Assembly: GCA_903928365.1 (NCBI GenBank)
Contig: CAIYQV010000007.1
Location: 1-6,841, forward strand
Origin: an uncultured Flavobacteriia bacterium
GTDB taxonomy: Bacteria; Bacteroidota; Bacteroidia; Flavobacteriales_D; Crocinitomicaceae
Direction: 5' to 3'
DNA: 6,841 bases
A model generated the notes under the pieces. That model was not told the DNA's origin and searched no databases. It worked only from the letters and a program-made list of their open reading frames with translations. Positions 5,543 to 6,841 of the stretch are shown here, one piece after another. The position numbers and the translations under genes are program-made. Position 1 is the stretch's first letter. Each line of letters starts with the position of its first letter.

Positions 5543-6577
5543 ATGAAAAAACGATTAAAATTCCTGGACCGTTTTCTGACACTTTGGATCTTTGCCGCCA
5601 TGCTTCTTGGCGTTGCTTTAGGCTATGCAGTCCCGTCCATGGCAGATTCTATCAACGCGCTTTCTTCCGGAACAACCAACATTCCCCTGGCTATTGGGTT
5701 AATCCTGATGATGTATCCTCCGCTGGTAAAGATCGATTTCAAATTGCTCCCGACCGTAATGGCAAAACCAAAACTTCTCGGACTTTCTTTATTTATTACC
5801 TGGATTGTTGGTCCTCTGCTCATGTGCGTGCTTGCTGTACTTTTTCTACCGAACGATCCCGAATACCTTACAGGACTCATCATTATCGGCATCGCGCCAT
5901 GTATTGCCATGGTGATTGTATGGAATGAACTCGCCGAGGGCAATCGCGAGCTCACAGCTGGATTAGTTGGAATCAATAGTATTCTGCAGATCTTGTTTTT
6001 CAGTTTGTATGCGTATTTCTATCTGGAGATCATTCTTCCTTTGTTCGGATTCAAAGGACTGCATGTCAATGTAACAATTGGACAGATCGCTCAAACGGTG
6101 GGTATATATCTCGGAATTCCATTTGCTGCAGCTATGTTCAGCCGATGGATCATTATTCGTACCAAAGGAGAAAACTGGCTTCAAACACGATTCATTCCTT
6201 TTATTTCACCAATAACACTGATAGCATTACTTGCGACGATCGTTCTCATGTTCTGTTTGAAAGGCAAAATGATCGTTGAACTTCCATTGGATGTGCTCAA
6301 GGTATCACTTCCATTGGTTTGTTATTTCGGAATCATGTTTTCTTTGATGTTTTTCGCTGCAAAGTTCTTTGGTGCAGATTATCGCGACAATGCGGCTTTA
6401 TCTTTTACCGCAGCAGGAAATAATTTTGAACTCGCGATTGCTGTTTCTATCGGCGTGTTTGGTATAAACTCCGGACAAGCTTTTGCTGGTGTGATTGGTC
6501 CATTGGTCGAGGTACCGGCACTGATTTTACTGGTACGTGTGATCAATTATTGGAGAGCAAGGTATTATTCGAAATAG
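5543..6577 (+). CDS. acr3: ACR3-family arsenite efflux transporter
   Basis: Acr3 (often labelled arsB in databases, though unrelated to the ArsB family) exports arsenite across the inner membrane. The 344-residue sequence opens with LKFLDRFLTLWIFAAMLLGVALGY, typical of the family when read as LDRFLTLWIF and MLLGVALGY, and has about ten hydrophobic segments: roughly 11-31, 47-60, 78-100, 109-128, 137-160, 182-200, 218-238, 250-273, 285-307 and 312-336. GIAPCIAMVIVWNELAEGN (116-134) carries C120, matching the fourth-helix cysteine needed for transport in studied Acr3 proteins. AGNNFELAIAV (291-301) carries E296 in the ninth helix, and GPLVEVPALI (319-328) is also conserved. The length is complete. 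It is the last operon gene, 3 bases after arsC, and no arsA-type ATPase is present, so transport should be driven by the membrane potential or proton gradient. The stop codon TAG overlaps the first copy of a palindromic repeat. Confidence 0.95.
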   Translation: MKKRLKFLDRFLTLWIFAAMLLGVALGYAVPSMADSINALSSGTTNIPLAIGLILMMYPPLVKIDFKLLPTVMAKPKLLGLSLFITWIVGPLLMCVLAVLFLPNDPEYLTGLIIIGIAPCIAMVIVWNELAEGNRELTAGLVGINSILQILFFSLYAYFYLEIILPLFGFKGLHVNVTIGQIAQTVGIYLGIPFAAAMFSRWIIIRTKGENWLQTRFIPFISPITLIALLATIVLMFCLKGKMIVELPLDVLKVSLPLVCYFGIMFSLMFFAAKFFGADYRDNAALSFTAAGNNFELAIAVSIGVFGINSGQAFAGVIGPLVEVPALILLVRVINYWRARYYSK

Positions 6578-6603
6578 TGGGCTTCGGCATCGCTCAGCCC
6601 ACT
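6576..6603 (+). repeat. REP-like palindromic repeat, copy 1
   Basis: AGTGGGCT (6576-6583) and AGCCCACT (6596-6603) form a perfect 8-bp stem, extendable to nine by T6575/A6604, around TCGGCATCGCTC. The whole 28-base unit is the reverse complement of the unit at 6702-6729 at 27 of 28 positions. It begins within the acr3 stop codon. It lacks a following T-tract (ATAAAATC follows), so it is not a standard intrinsic terminator, although it may stabilise the 3' end of the ars mRNA. Confidence 0.8.
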
Positions 6604-6650
6604 AATAAAATCACACCCAAATTTACGATAAACTGGTTTTTGAATATTCC

Positions 6651-6663
6651 AGTGGACTGAGCG
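6651..6663 (-). repeat. Degenerate half copy of the palindromic repeat
   Basis: AGTGGACTGAGCG matches the first 13 bases of copy 2 (6702-6714) at 12 of 13 positions and then diverges. It lies between the two full copies in the same orientation as copy 2 and has no matching right half, so it may be a decayed or truncated unit. Confidence 0.5.
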
Positions 6664-6701
6664 CTAACTCATTTGGTTTTTCATAATGCTTGCGAGATGG
6701 A

Positions 6702-6729
6702 AGTGGGCTGAGCGACGCCGAAGCCCACT
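6702..6729 (-). repeat. REP-like palindromic repeat, copy 2 (inverted relative to copy 1)
   Basis: AGTGGGCT (6702-6709) and AGCCCACT (6722-6729) pair perfectly around GAGCGACGCCGA, and outer A6701/T6730 extend the stem. The unit is the reverse complement of copy 1 with a single difference (C6716). The two copies are separated by 98 bases and could also pair with each other as one long stem. The TGAGC...CGAAG core resembles abundant palindromic intergenic repeats that I recall from many bacterial genomes, including Bacteroidota. Confidence 0.8.
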
Positions 6730-6738
6730 TCTATCAAC

Positions 6739-6770
6739 AAAAAAACGGGAAGCACTCACGCTCCCCGTTT
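6739..6770 (-). terminator. Intrinsic terminator for the minus-strand gene at the right edge
   Basis: On the minus strand, AAACGGG (6770-6764) pairs with CCCGTTT (6749-6743). After one mismatch three further pairs (AGC/GCT) close a six-base loop. The stem runs directly into seven T (6745-6739). It begins 20 bases after the stop codon at 6791-6793. The plus-strand side is followed by CAATATTC, so termination from acr3 would be weak. Confidence 0.75.
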
Positions 6771-6790
6771 CAATATTCAATTGGAATCAG

Positions 6791-6841
6791 TTATTCCTTC
6801 GCTTTCGCCTTGGCTTTACCCTTTTCAATGGAAATGGAGAG
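6791..6841 (-). CDS. C-terminal end of an unidentified protein (5' part outside window)
   Basis: Minus-strand codons from the window edge read LSISIEKGKAKAKAKE and then TAA (6791-6793), giving 16 visible residues. The alternating lysine-alanine tail looks like a soluble, basic C-terminus, but it is too short to assign a family. The call as a real gene rests on the clean in-frame stop and the intrinsic terminator 20 bases beyond it on the same strand. The gene would be convergent with acr3, with 213 bases between the stops. Confidence 0.6.
   Translation of the reverse strand, partial: LSISIEKGKAKAKAKE

Noticed and set aside
5584..6184. Open frames of 73-117 codons overlapping acr3 on both strands
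   Set aside because: Acr3 is unambiguous here, and the alternative frames give unrecognisable low-plausibility peptides.
6575..6612. Hairpin after acr3 as an intrinsic terminator of the ars operon
   Set aside because: The stem is good but no T-run follows on the plus strand. The unit is better explained as a repeat copy present twice.
6632..6653. ACTGG/CCAGT inverted repeat between the two palindromic repeats
   Set aside because: A five-pair stem with a 12-base loop is weak, and its right arm is part of the degenerate repeat copy.

Overview
The window most likely comes from a member of the Bacteroidota, probably Flavobacteriia. The reasons are a secreted protein with a C-terminal type IX secretion (T9SS) sorting domain, a promoter-like site matching the Bacteroidota consensus TAnnTTTG, little sign of Shine-Dalgarno sequences, moderate AT richness, and the phylum-typical proteins DUF983, DUF6428 and a long RluA-type pseudouridine synthase.

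Layout. (1) Positions 2-678: the 3' end of murQ (cell-wall sugar recycling) overlaps a small DUF983 membrane protein by one base (TGATG). (2) Positions 679-836: a gap with a candidate promoter at 791-823, leading into a 558-residue RluA-type pseudouridine synthase with a coiled coil and a cysteine-containing N-terminal module. (3) A convergent gene on the minus strand (2533-4002) encodes a secreted NIDO-domain protein with a T9SS tail. Its apparent intrinsic terminator lies inside the last codons of the pseudouridine synthase gene. (4) A 99-base divergent spacer (4003-4101) carries two palindromes and leads into a tight four-gene arsenic resistance operon on the plus strand: arsR, a DUF6428 gene, an arsC-like thiol arsenate reductase and an acr3 arsenite exporter, with gaps of 11, 2 and 3 bases. 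(5) Positions 6576-6729, immediately after and overlapping the acr3 stop, hold two near-identical palindromic repeats in inverted orientation plus a degenerate half copy. (6) A minus-strand terminator and the last 16 codons of an unidentified minus-strand gene close the window.

How the genes work together. The ars operon forms a complete detoxification route. ArsR senses arsenite and should release the operator in front of its own gene. The ArsC-like protein reduces arsenate to arsenite using a three-cysteine relay. Acr3 exports the arsenite. DUF6428 has no established function, but it ends in two vicinal cysteine pairs separated by five residues, the same layout as the C-terminal pairs of the arsenite chaperone ArsD. 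It is therefore the most interesting candidate in the window. The genes on either side of the operon (cell-wall recycling, RNA modification, secreted protein) look like ordinary chromosomal genes unrelated to arsenic.
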